Origin: Pseudomonas sp. SST3
Lineage (GTDB): Bacteria > Pseudomonadota > Gammaproteobacteria > Pseudomonadales > Pseudomonadaceae
Length of the DNA: 64,000 nucleotides
Assembly: GCF_003325755.1 (NCBI RefSeq)
Contig: NZ_QORI02000014.1
Coordinates: forward strand, 1 to 64,000
Reading direction: 5' to 3'
The position numbers were made by a program, and so were the translations under genes. Below, one piece after another: positions 30,552-38,403 of this stretch. The notes under the pieces are model-generated. The model made no database searches and was not told where the DNA came from. It saw nothing but the letters and a program-made list of their open reading frames with translations. Positions within the stretch are counted from its first letter, which is position 1; the number at the start of each line of letters is the position of its first letter.

Positions 30552-30570
30552 AATGCGAAAGATTTGCATT
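30552..30570 (-). promoter_or_regulatory. Fur-box-like site upstream of icmP
   Basis: On the minus strand AATG..AAT...TT..CATT matches the Fur consensus at 13 of 18 positions, centred about 80 bases before the icmP ATG. It shares the ATGCAAAT core with the site at 29000. An overlapping perfect inverted repeat TTTGCA/TGCAAA (30563-30568, 30574-30579) may extend it. Confidence 0.6.
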
Positions 30571-30668
30571 TTGTGCAAAGAAATTGCGTGGAACAGGTCG
30601 CGTATCCCGTTGGCAGCAGCCGCTAGAATGCCGTCTTTGAAGCCCGGACATCTTACGAGGATGCCTTG

Positions 30669-31241
30669 ATGAGCCTGAGCGCGGTTTTTGCGTGTGTACT
30701 GCTGTTTCTTGCCGCGGCTTATGCCGTGATCCTCTATAACGGGCTGGTACGCCTCAAGCACGGCGTGAGCAAGGCCTGGTCGAATATCGACGTGCTGCTG
30801 CGTCAGCGCCACGAGGAATTGCCCAAGCTGGTGGAGACCTGCAAGCAGTACATGCAGCATGAGCGCAGTACGTTGGAACAGGTCGTCCTGGCGCGTAATG
30901 CGGTAGCTGCAGCACGTGACAAGGGCGATGTCGGTGCGCTGGGGAAAGCCGAAACCGGCCTTCGTGCCGGTCTGGGCCAATTGTTCGCGCTGGCGGAAAA
31001 CTATCCGCAGCTGCGCGCGAACGAGAGCTTCCGCCACCTGCAGCAGCGCATCAGCGGTCTGGAGAGCGGTATCGCGGATCGGCGCGAGTTGTACAACGAA
31101 TCGGTCAATCTGAATAACGTGCGCATCGAGCAATTCCCCGATGTGCTGTTGGCGCGCGCGTTCGGGTTTCGTGATGCGCCGTTGCTGCAGTTCAGCGAGG
31201 CGGAAAAGGCGGATATCGACCTCAAGCCATTGTTCGGTTGA
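30669..31241 (+). CDS. LemA family protein
   Basis: 190 residues: an N-terminal membrane helix (VFACVLLFLAAAYAVILYNGLV), then the LemA helical domain with the conserved KAWSNIDVLLRQRHEELPKLVETCKQYM and ENYPQLRANESFRHLQ. Function not established; LemA proteins often accompany membrane proteases or repeat proteins. The ATG at 30669 is preferred (GAGG 9 bases upstream); TTG at 30666 is adjacent. Divergent from icmP; the next gene starts 15 bases downstream, so the two form an operon. Confidence 0.9.
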   Translation: MSLSAVFACVLLFLAAAYAVILYNGLVRLKHGVSKAWSNIDVLLRQRHEELPKLVETCKQYMQHERSTLEQVVLARNAVAAARDKGDVGALGKAETGLRAGLGQLFALAENYPQLRANESFRHLQQRISGLESGIADRRELYNESVNLNNVRIEQFPDVLLARAFGFRDAPLLQFSEAEKADIDLKPLFG

Positions 31242-31256
31242 GCGGGGAACCGATCG

Positions 31257-32129
31257 GTGTTTCTAACCGCCGCGGGCGTGGCTATGTGCCTGGTGGGCGG
31301 CTGGTTGTGGATCAGCCGCTGGTCGAAGATGCGCCATTTGCTGGACACGCCTACTTCGAGAATCCGCTCGGCGGCGCAAGGTTACGTCGAACTGGCTGGT
31401 GTGCTGCGCAGCCTTCCAGACGTGCCGCCAGTGTTGGCGCCGCTGACGGCCAAACCTTGTCTATGGTGGCGCTACCGCATCGAGGAGTATCGATCTGGCG
31501 GTAAGCGCAGCAATTGGCGAGTGATCGAGCAGGGCTGCAGTGAGGGGCTGCTACGGCTATCGGATGCGACCGGCGACTGCCTGATCGATCCTCGCGGCGC
31601 CGAAGTGCTGCCGGCCCGGCGCGATTGTTGGACCGGCGACCTGCGCCACCCCCGAGGCATGCCATCCGGCGGCGCCATGGCATGGCTAACGGGGCATCGC
31701 CAATATCGCTATAGAGAAGAACGTTTGCACGCCGACGAGCCGCTGTATGCCATTGGTGATTTTCGGACGACAGGAAGCGATCGGCAGGGCCGCGATCTGC
31801 CGGCTGCCCTGGGTCAGGTCGTACGGGAATGGAAGGAAGATTATGCTAGGCAGCTGCGGCGTTTCGACAAAAATGGTGATGGCCAGCTCGATCAGGCGGA
31901 GTGGAGTCGTGTGCGTCTTGCAGCGGGACTTGAAGCGGAACAGCGCCATCGTCTCGCCGGTACGCTCCCTGCGCAGCACCGACTGATGCGCCCCGGCGAG
32001 GGTTTGCCGTTTGTGTTGTCCAGTCACGGCGAGGAGGTTCTCGCGCGACGCTATCGCTGGCACGCCGCTGGCGGCGCTGCGCTATGTCTTCTCGGCGCGA
32101 CCTTGATGACGTCTCTGTGGGTGGGATAG
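31257..32129 (+). CDS. GIDE-like membrane protein with an EF-hand
   Basis: 290 residues resembling the GIDE/BAM domain of the eukaryotic mitochondrial ubiquitin ligase MUL1, without a RING finger: a membrane helix at each end (about 3-20 and 268-288) flanks a soluble domain. A canonical 12-residue EF-hand calcium loop (DKNGDGQLDQAE, 204-215) lies in the soluble part, and a Cys-Trp-Trp pattern (CLWWRYRIEEY) at about 68-78 is family-typical. It starts with GTG at 31257. Paired with LemA; I infer a membrane-stress or envelope role, but no function is known. Confidence 0.78.
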   Translation: MFLTAAGVAMCLVGGWLWISRWSKMRHLLDTPTSRIRSAAQGYVELAGVLRSLPDVPPVLAPLTAKPCLWWRYRIEEYRSGGKRSNWRVIEQGCSEGLLRLSDATGDCLIDPRGAEVLPARRDCWTGDLRHPRGMPSGGAMAWLTGHRQYRYREERLHADEPLYAIGDFRTTGSDRQGRDLPAALGQVVREWKEDYARQLRRFDKNGDGQLDQAEWSRVRLAAGLEAEQRHRLAGTLPAQHRLMRPGEGLPFVLSSHGEEVLARRYRWHAAGGAALCLLGATLMTSLWVG

Positions 32130-32179
32130 AGGCATGATGCCCTCGGCGTGCGATGGGGCGCTCGGCGATAAACGTCGTT

Positions 32180-33580
32180 TCAAACGGTTTTTTCGCTAAT
32201 GGCTGGGTCGATCGGTGCATGGTCATGCGTAGCTGGCCGCGGCGTTCGCCCGGCCATGGCTTGACCTGGCTTCGCTTGGTACATCGCCTCATCGGCATGC
32301 TTGAGCAAGGACGTTTCGTCAGTGCCGTTCTCAGGAAAATGCGCGACTCCGATACTCGGCTGAATCACCAGACTCATTTCCGCCAGCTCGACCGGAGCTT
32401 GCATTGCCGCGCGAATGTTGCTGATCACGACCGCCGTATCGGCTTCTGACGGGCTGCTTTCCAGTAGCACGACGAACTCGTCGCCGCCCATCCGTGCAAC
32501 CGTATCCGCCTCCCGGGTGTTATGTGCGAGCCTGCCGGCGAAGGCTTGCAGCAGCAGATCGCCGACGCTGTGACCGTGACAATCATTTACCTGTTTGAAG
32601 TTGTTCAGGTCCAGGTAGAGCAGCGACAGGCGCTCACCGTTGCGCCGCGCACGCGCCAATGCTGTTTTCAGCCGGGCAAAGAGGAAGGCTCGATTGGGCA
32701 GACCGGTAAGTTCGTCATACTGCGCCATCCGCTCGAGACGTGCCTGCAGCTGCTTGCGTTCGATAGCCGTGGCGACCTGGTTGGCGACGAACTGCAGCAG
32801 GTCCCTGTCCTGCTCGCGATACGTCGTCTTCCGCGCGGCATCGTTGAGCAGCAACGCGCCGAGGCTGCCTTGACGGGTGTATAGCGGCGCAGCCAGCCAG
32901 CAGTACCGGTGGGTATCAACGATCGCTCCGGGCACGGCGCAGCCTTCGTCACTGTTGGCCATCCACAGCAGCGCCTGCCCGGTATCAGTGACCTCCGCGC
33001 AAAGCGCTGCCGCTGATTCGAGAGCCAGCCCGGTACCGTCATCGGTTTTGTAGTAGGGGAAACTTGGCCTGTCCTGGTCGGGGGCATTCAAGGCCACGAA
33101 AAAGCTGGACGCCGGGATCAGCTTGCCGACGATCAGATGAATCTGTTCGAACAGCGAGGCCAGGTCGGCCGTGCTGTGGGCCGCCTCGGATATCGCATAG
33201 ACCGCCGCTTGCCGAGATTCGGCATGCTTGCGCTGGGTGATGTCGCGCGCGACGCCTATGCGCAGTTGGTCGTTTTCGGACCAGCGGGCCGACCACATGA
33301 TTTCGACCGGCAGGCCATCCTTGCGGATGTAGCGGTTCTCGAAATGCAGGCTGAGCTGGCCCGCCATCACCAACTTCGCTGCCTGCAGTGTGCGCTCGCG
33401 ATCTTCCGGCGCGACCATGTCCATCATCGCCCGGCCAATCATTTCGTCCGGGGTGTACCCGAAAATCCGTTCGCATGCAGCGCTGACATAGACAAAGCGG
33501 CCAGCGGCGTCGACAACACAGACCGCATCAAGCATGAGGTCCAGAACGGTAGCCAAGGAAGGGCGATTCTCTGTTTTCAT
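32180..33580 (-). CDS. Diguanylate cyclase with PAS and GAF sensor domains
   Basis: 466 residues: PAS/PAC (about 12-130), GAF (about 145-290), then GGDEF with an intact active site (ARMGGDEFVVLL) and an RxxD inhibitory site (READ) five residues before it, so it should make c-di-GMP and be product-inhibited. No EAL domain and no membrane helix. Start set at ATG 33580 (MKTENRPSLATVLDLML), the first Met next to the PAS domain; an upstream frame to 33754 would overlap the next gene. Converges on the GIDE-like gene. Confidence 0.88.
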   Translation of the reverse strand: MKTENRPSLATVLDLMLDAVCVVDAAGRFVYVSAACERIFGYTPDEMIGRAMMDMVAPEDRERTLQAAKLVMAGQLSLHFENRYIRKDGLPVEIMWSARWSENDQLRIGVARDITQRKHAESRQAAVYAISEAAHSTADLASLFEQIHLIVGKLIPASSFFVALNAPDQDRPSFPYYKTDDGTGLALESAAALCAEVTDTGQALLWMANSDEGCAVPGAIVDTHRYCWLAAPLYTRQGSLGALLLNDAARKTTYREQDRDLLQFVANQVATAIERKQLQARLERMAQYDELTGLPNRAFLFARLKTALARARRNGERLSLLYLDLNNFKQVNDCHGHSVGDLLLQAFAGRLAHNTREADTVARMGGDEFVVLLESSPSEADTAVVISNIRAAMQAPVELAEMSLVIQPSIGVAHFPENGTDETSLLKHADEAMYQAKPGQAMAGRTPRPATHDHAPIDPAISEKTV

Positions 33581-33701
33581 CGTGCGTACCAGTGAGAGCT
33601 GCACGGACAACAATCGGAGCGGACACTGATTCGAGTGTAGCGGAGGCAGTCCAGCGTCGCTCAGAATAGTGGCTTTATGGCATCGATTAGCTGAAGCGTG
33701 A

Positions 33702-34385
33702 TCAGGAGCGCTTTTCGGCGATCCAGATGGTATGGCGTGTCCCTCGATTACCATGAGCGAAGACCTGAACTTCCTCGGCCTTGAAGCCCGACTTGTTCAG
33801 TCGCTGGGAGAATGCGCGGTCGGCGCTGGCCGACCATACTGCAAGCAGGCCGTTGGGGCGCAGTGCACGGGCGCAGGTGTCGAGTCCGGTTGACGAATAC
33901 AGCCAGCTGTTGCTCTTGCGGGTCAGCCCTTCAGGGCCGTTGTCGACATCGAGCATGATGGCATCGAAGCCTTGCGGTTCGTTCTTCAGCACGTCGGCAA
34001 CATCGCTGCGAAGCACCCGAGTACGTGGGTCGGTAATGGGCATGCCGGCCTTCTCGCCCAGTGGGCCGCGGTTCCAGTCGATTACGCCGGGTACCAGCTC
34101 AGCGACTTGAACCTCGGCGTCATCTCCTAGCTGTTTGAGTGCCGATGCGAGGGTAAACCCCATTCCCAATCCACCGATCAGTACACGTGCCTTTGGACGA
34201 TGGGCGATGCTTTTGCAGGGGATCTCCCCCAGGGCATCCTCGGAACCGTGGGTGCGGGTGTTCATGAGCTGATTGCCACTGCCTCCCTGAATCTTGATGA
34301 CAAAGTCGTCACCATAGGTAAACAAGCAGAGGGCGCCGCCGTCGTCTGGGATTTGGGCGGTGTCGATCAGTTCAAAACGCTTCAT
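33702..34385 (-). CDS. Spermidine synthase-like methyltransferase-fold protein
   Basis: 227 residues with a spermidine-synthase/SAM-methyltransferase Rossmann fold: motif I GGLGMGFTLA (about 71-80), acidic residue after beta-2 (VAELVPGVIDWNR) and DVDNGPEG in place of the polyamine-site DxxD region. It is shorter than a true SpeE and lacks the N-terminal tetramerisation domain, so enzymatic polyamine synthesis is doubtful. Lies 51 bases downstream of bifA on the same strand. Confidence 0.82.
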   Translation of the reverse strand: MKRFELIDTAQIPDDGGALCLFTYGDDFVIKIQGGSGNQLMNTRTHGSEDALGEIPCKSIAHRPKARVLIGGLGMGFTLASALKQLGDDAEVQVAELVPGVIDWNRGPLGEKAGMPITDPRTRVLRSDVADVLKNEPQGFDAIMLDVDNGPEGLTRKSNSWLYSSTGLDTCARALRPNGLLAVWSASADRAFSQRLNKSGFKAEEVQVFAHGNRGTRHTIWIAEKRS

Positions 34386-34436
34386 GCGTATCGCTCGTGG
34401 CAGGCGGTAGGTGAGGGCGGCGCGATGGCTGCCGCG

Positions 34437-36497
34437 TTATAGCGTTTCCGAATTGAGTCTGTGCTCGAAACGTAGCGATTGCTGTAGCAGGACGGCCAGT
34501 TCATTGGCCGGCAAGGGCTTGCTGTAGTAGTAGCCCTGGCCTTCATTGCAGCCTTCTTCGATGAGATAGCGTTCCTGTTCGGCCGTTTCCACGCCCTCGG
34601 CGATTACCAGCATGCCGAGGCTTCTGCCCAGTTGGATGATGGCGCGGACGATGGTGGTATCGCCCTCATCCGACGACATATCGCGGACGAAGCTCTTGTC
34701 GATCTTGATCTTGTCCAGCGGCAGGCTTTTCAGATAGCTGAGCGAGGAATAGCCTGTGCCGAAATCGTCGATCGCGATCAGCGCGCCGGAGCGGCGCAAG
34801 CTGTGCAGGTTATGCGTGGCGGCTCCGATGTCTTCCATCAACCCTGTTTCGGTCACTTCGAGCTCAAGCGTTTCTGGCGGCAGGTGGTGAGTACTGAGCA
34901 GCGTGCTGATCATCTCTGGCAGTTCGGCGTGATGCAGTTGCACCGTGGACAGGTTGACGGCCATGCGCAAGTCACTGAACCCTTGCTGATGCCATTCGCG
35001 CAGCTGCCGGCAGGCCTGATCCAAAACCCACTTGCCGATGGCGATGATGCTGCCGTTCTGCTCGGCCAACGGGATGAAAATGTCTGGCGGAACCATCTTC
35101 CCGCTTGGGTGGGACCAGCGCAACAGCGCCTCGACGCCGGTGATGCGTTTCAATCGATAGTCGATCTGCGGCTGGTAAACCAGATGGAACTCGTTTCGTT
35201 TGATTGCTTCGGCCAGATCGTTCTGCAATTCCCGGCGCGTTCGCATCTCGCTGTCGATACTTGCCACATAAAACTGGTAGCGGTTACGCGAGCGGTTCTT
35301 CGCCAGGGTCATGGTCTGTTCGGCTTTCTGCAGCAGCTTCTCGGTGTTGCCGCCATCTTCCGGATACAATGTGATACCGATGGTGGCGCGCAGACGTATG
35401 TTCTGCTGATCGAGGATCACCGGCCGCTCCAGATCGTCGAGTACTTTTTGCGCCAGCTCGGCCGCCTCGTAAGGTTGTTCGAAGCCGAACAGCACCAGCA
35501 CGAACTGATCCCCACCCAGACGAGCAAGAGCTCCGACACGACCGCTCAAGCTGCGTAGGCGATCGGCCAGCGCGACGAGCAAGCGATCGCCGTTCTGGTA
35601 GCTGAACTGCTCATTCACGCCCTTGAAATCATCCAGCCCGAGACAGAGCACGGCCACTCGGCGCTGCAGGCGGGCAGCCTCGCCGAGAATGTTATCCAGC
35701 TGCTGTTGGAGTTGTAGACGGTTGGGCAAGCCGGTGAGCGAATCGTACTGGGTCATGCGTTGCAGGTTGCTTTCCGCTGCATGACGCAACTGCATGTTGT
35801 GTTCGATGGAGGCGAGCAGGCGATTGGCGGTTTGGACCCAGAGCCCCAGCTCATTTCGCTCGTGCCCCCTTGGCATCGGCAATGAATGCTCGCCGGGGCG
35901 GCCAGGATTAATACGCGAAAGATGGTCGATCAGCTTGGTCAGCGGCCGCGTCAGCAGCCACTCGTAGATCAGGTAGAGCAACAGGCCCAGCACCAGGGCG
36001 CGGAGAATGCCAACGATGAAGATCACCACGGAGTCGTTGACGAATTCCTGTCCGTACGGCGCGGTATCGAGTGTGATGCGAAGGTCACCGTAATACTCGT
36101 TGTACGGTGGGCGACCGATCAACGGGATCGAAAATTCCTGATCGCGCCCGAGTATAGGGTCGGTCAACCAGCGTGACGGTAGTGACATGAGCGGGCGGGA
36201 CTTGTGAGCAAGCGGCTCGTCGCCTGGATGGCCTATCGACGCCTTGCGAATCGACTCGTGCTGAAACAGACCTTCCATGACCTGAGCACCCATCTCCCGG
36301 TCCAGGCTATAGATCGCCTGGGTGGAGGGATCGCGCGTCATACGCAGGATTCGTTGCGCCTCGGCATTAATTAGCTGACGTGTCTTGTACGCGTCGAACA
36401 CGATCTGAGCACAGCTTAGTACCAGTCCAACGGCAAGCGCTGACAGCAGAACGATGCGGAGCAGCTTTCGTGACAGGCTGTTGCGCAATGCGGTCAA
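34437..36497 (-). CDS. bifA: c-di-GMP phosphodiesterase BifA (degenerate GGDEF plus EAL)
   Basis: 686 residues: membrane helix (RIVLLSALAVGLVLSCAQIVF), periplasmic domain, second helix (FIVGILRALVLGLLLYLIY), HAMP, GGDEF domain with degenerate GGDQF, and an intact EAL domain (EALLRW, NLSTVQL, ETGLMED, DDFGTGYSSL). GGDQF is the BifA signature; BifA degrades c-di-GMP and promotes swarming against biofilm. The TTG at 36497 is chosen: AAGGA lies 7 bases upstream and the length then matches P. aeruginosa BifA (687). The upstream TTG at 36533 has no ribosome site. Confidence 0.9.
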   Translation of the reverse strand: MTALRNSLSRKLLRIVLLSALAVGLVLSCAQIVFDAYKTRQLINAEAQRILRMTRDPSTQAIYSLDREMGAQVMEGLFQHESIRKASIGHPGDEPLAHKSRPLMSLPSRWLTDPILGRDQEFSIPLIGRPPYNEYYGDLRITLDTAPYGQEFVNDSVVIFIVGILRALVLGLLLYLIYEWLLTRPLTKLIDHLSRINPGRPGEHSLPMPRGHERNELGLWVQTANRLLASIEHNMQLRHAAESNLQRMTQYDSLTGLPNRLQLQQQLDNILGEAARLQRRVAVLCLGLDDFKGVNEQFSYQNGDRLLVALADRLRSLSGRVGALARLGGDQFVLVLFGFEQPYEAAELAQKVLDDLERPVILDQQNIRLRATIGITLYPEDGGNTEKLLQKAEQTMTLAKNRSRNRYQFYVASIDSEMRTRRELQNDLAEAIKRNEFHLVYQPQIDYRLKRITGVEALLRWSHPSGKMVPPDIFIPLAEQNGSIIAIGKWVLDQACRQLREWHQQGFSDLRMAVNLSTVQLHHAELPEMISTLLSTHHLPPETLELEVTETGLMEDIGAATHNLHSLRRSGALIAIDDFGTGYSSLSYLKSLPLDKIKIDKSFVRDMSSDEGDTTIVRAIIQLGRSLGMLVIAEGVETAEQERYLIEEGCNEGQGYYYSKPLPANELAVLLQQSLRFEHRLNSETL

Positions 36498-36691
36498 AAG
36501 AATTTCCTTTTTCCGAGCGGATGCCCAGCGCAAGTATTAGTCGTCATAGATCGGGCGTCAAAGGCGCGGTGACGCTTATAGGCAAAACGTTATCAGAACG
36601 ATGGCTTGCATGGAGCACCTTCCGTCGAGCCTTCCTGCCGTGCGAAGCATGCTCCAAAGTACGATGCTAGACGGGCTGAAGCCATGTCGGC

Positions 36692-37315
36692 TCAGGTGGC
36701 CGCCGATGCTTCCTTGACTTCGCAGCCCTTGATGACCATACGAATGATCGTTTCGGCGGCCGCTTCGTAATCGGCATCATTCAGTGTGGCCTTGCCCGTC
36801 ACGGTGGAAATCTGCCAGTCGAAATCGGCGTAGGTCTGGGTCGCAGCCCAGATGCTGAACATCAGATGATTGGGGTCGACCTTCGCCATTAACCCTTGAT
36901 CGATCCAGTGCTGGATGCGAGCCACGTTGTGACTGGCCTGCGCGTTCAGCTGCGCAGCCCGCTCGGCGGGTAAATGTGGCGCGCCATGCATGATCTCGCT
37001 GGCAAATACCTTGGAGGCACAGGCGTGCTCCCGCGAGATGCGGATCTTGGTGCGGATGTAGGCCCGTAGCACATCGGCCGGCTCGCCAGGTTGATTGAAC
37101 GGCTCGGAGGCGTGCAGCAGCGGCTCGACGATGCTGTCGAGCACCTCGCGGTAGAGGTTTTCCTTGCTCTTGAAATAGTAATAGACGTTGGGCTTGGGTA
37201 GCCCGGCGCGGTGAGCGATATCGCTGGTCTTGCTGGCGGCGAAGCCCTTCTCGGCGAACTCTTCGCTGGCAGCACGCAGGATCAGTTCTTTGTTGCGCTC
37301 GCGGATACTGGACAT
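36692..37315 (-). CDS. TetR family transcriptional regulator, RutR-like
   Basis: 207 residues. An N-terminal TetR helix-turn-helix (TSDIAHRAGLPKPNVYYYFKSKENLYREVL) is joined to a C-terminal domain of the RutR/YcdC type (EIMHGAPHL; WIDQGLMAKVDPNHLMFSIWAATQTYADF). RutR senses uracil or related pyrimidines in E. coli, so a nucleobase ligand is plausible. ATG at 37315 preferred to GTG at 37339 from family N-termini. The intergenic region it shares with the divergent solute-binding protein holds a purine-type operator palindrome. Confidence 0.88.
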   Translation of the reverse strand: MSSIRERNKELILRAASEEFAEKGFAASKTSDIAHRAGLPKPNVYYYFKSKENLYREVLDSIVEPLLHASEPFNQPGEPADVLRAYIRTKIRISREHACASKVFASEIMHGAPHLPAERAAQLNAQASHNVARIQHWIDQGLMAKVDPNHLMFSIWAATQTYADFDWQISTVTGKATLNDADYEAAAETIIRMVIKGCEVKEASAAT

Positions 37316-37432
37316 AGGGCCTGTTCGATTCACGACCACCTAGCCTGGTGGCCCGCCGCGGCATGCTAGCACCGGCATCTCGTCTCTCTCAAGGCGTCGT
37401 GGTGTGCGTGGCATGTATCGCAATTGCGGATA

Positions 37433-37446
37433 TTTTGTATACAAAA
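37433..37446. promoter_or_regulatory. Palindromic operator between the TetR and solute-binding-protein genes
   Basis: TTTTGTATACAAAA, a perfect 14-base palindrome with the TTGT-NN-ACAA core found at four other places in the window. About 120 bases from the tetR ATG and 140 from the solute-binding-protein ATG. Confidence 0.6.
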
Positions 37447-37584
37447 AGTGAAGGCATTCTGATACTGTTTTTTAACTGCGCAGTTGCTTCGTTGCCCGAA
37501 GAGGCAAGGTCGGATTGCTGAAGCATGTCATTGACACAGCTGCGCGTGCGTGGCGGCAACCAACAAAAACTACAAGGGGTTCCC

Positions 37585-38403
37585 ATGAAGCGAGTTCTCG
37601 CTAGCGTATTGTTCATGTGTCCATTCCACGCCTTCGCCCAGCAGACCTATATTGTGGGCGTCGAGGCCGCCTCCTTCCTGCCCCATTACAGTGTGGATGC
37701 CGAGGGCAACTACAAGGGTTTCGCGCGGGACTTGCTCGATATGTTCGCCGAGCAGATTGGCGTGCGGCTCGCCTACAAACCTCTGCCTGCAGACGGTTTG
37801 TTACCGGCGCTGCTCGAAGGCGAAGTGGATTTCAAATATCCCGACAATCCCAACTGGGCTGCTCCTGCGAAGGCGGGCTACCAGCTGTATTACAGCCAGC
37901 CGGCGGTCGATATCGTCGACGGGGTGATGGTTGCGCCGCGACGGGTAGGGCTTGGGCTCGAGCAGCTCAGGCGTCTGGCGGTGGTGGATGGCTGGACGCC
38001 CTGGGGCTACGAGGCGCGCATCAAGACCAACCAGATGCTGTTGGTAAGCAGCGATGATCTGCCACACATGATGCGTCAGGCTCTGCTCAAAGATGCTGAC
38101 GGTGCCTATTACAACATCGTGGTGGCGACGTATTATTTGGACAACATACGCGCAAAGCCCGGAGCGCTGGTATTCGATCCGGATCTTCCGCATACCCGCA
38201 GTACTTACAATCTCTCGAGTATCAAACATCCTGAGCTGATGCAGCGCTTTGACCAGTTTCTCAGTGCACGTCAAACGGACATCGCCGCCCTCAAGGCCAA
38301 GTATCGGGTGGAGGGAAACCTGTCGTCAGAGTACGTCGGCCTGGAGCAATGGAAGATCGACTTCCTCGAGCGTCAGAAGGCCAAGAAGGCTGCAGGGGGC
38401 TAG
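37585..38403 (+). CDS. Periplasmic solute-binding protein (ABC type 3 family), orphan
   Basis: 272 residues with a signal peptide (MKRVLASVLFMCPFHAFA, cleavage before QQTY) and a bilobed SBP_bac_3-like fold (YKGFARDLLDMFAEQIGVRLAYKPLP; LLEGEVDFKYPDNPNW). No permease or ATPase gene is adjacent, so it may feed a sensor or a remote transporter. AAGGGG precedes the ATG at 37585. Its stop codon shares CTAG with the convergent diguanylate cyclase gene. Ligand unknown; the operator upstream hints at a purine link. Confidence 0.85.
   Translation: MKRVLASVLFMCPFHAFAQQTYIVGVEAASFLPHYSVDAEGNYKGFARDLLDMFAEQIGVRLAYKPLPADGLLPALLEGEVDFKYPDNPNWAAPAKAGYQLYYSQPAVDIVDGVMVAPRRVGLGLEQLRRLAVVDGWTPWGYEARIKTNQMLLVSSDDLPHMMRQALLKDADGAYYNIVVATYYLDNIRAKPGALVFDPDLPHTRSTYNLSSIKHPELMQRFDQFLSARQTDIAALKAKYRVEGNLSSEYVGLEQWKIDFLERQKAKKAAGG

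Noticed and set aside
30563..30579. TTTGCA/TGCAAA repeat as an operator separate from Fur
   Set aside because: It overlaps the Fur-like site and shares its sequence, so a second regulator is not needed to explain it.
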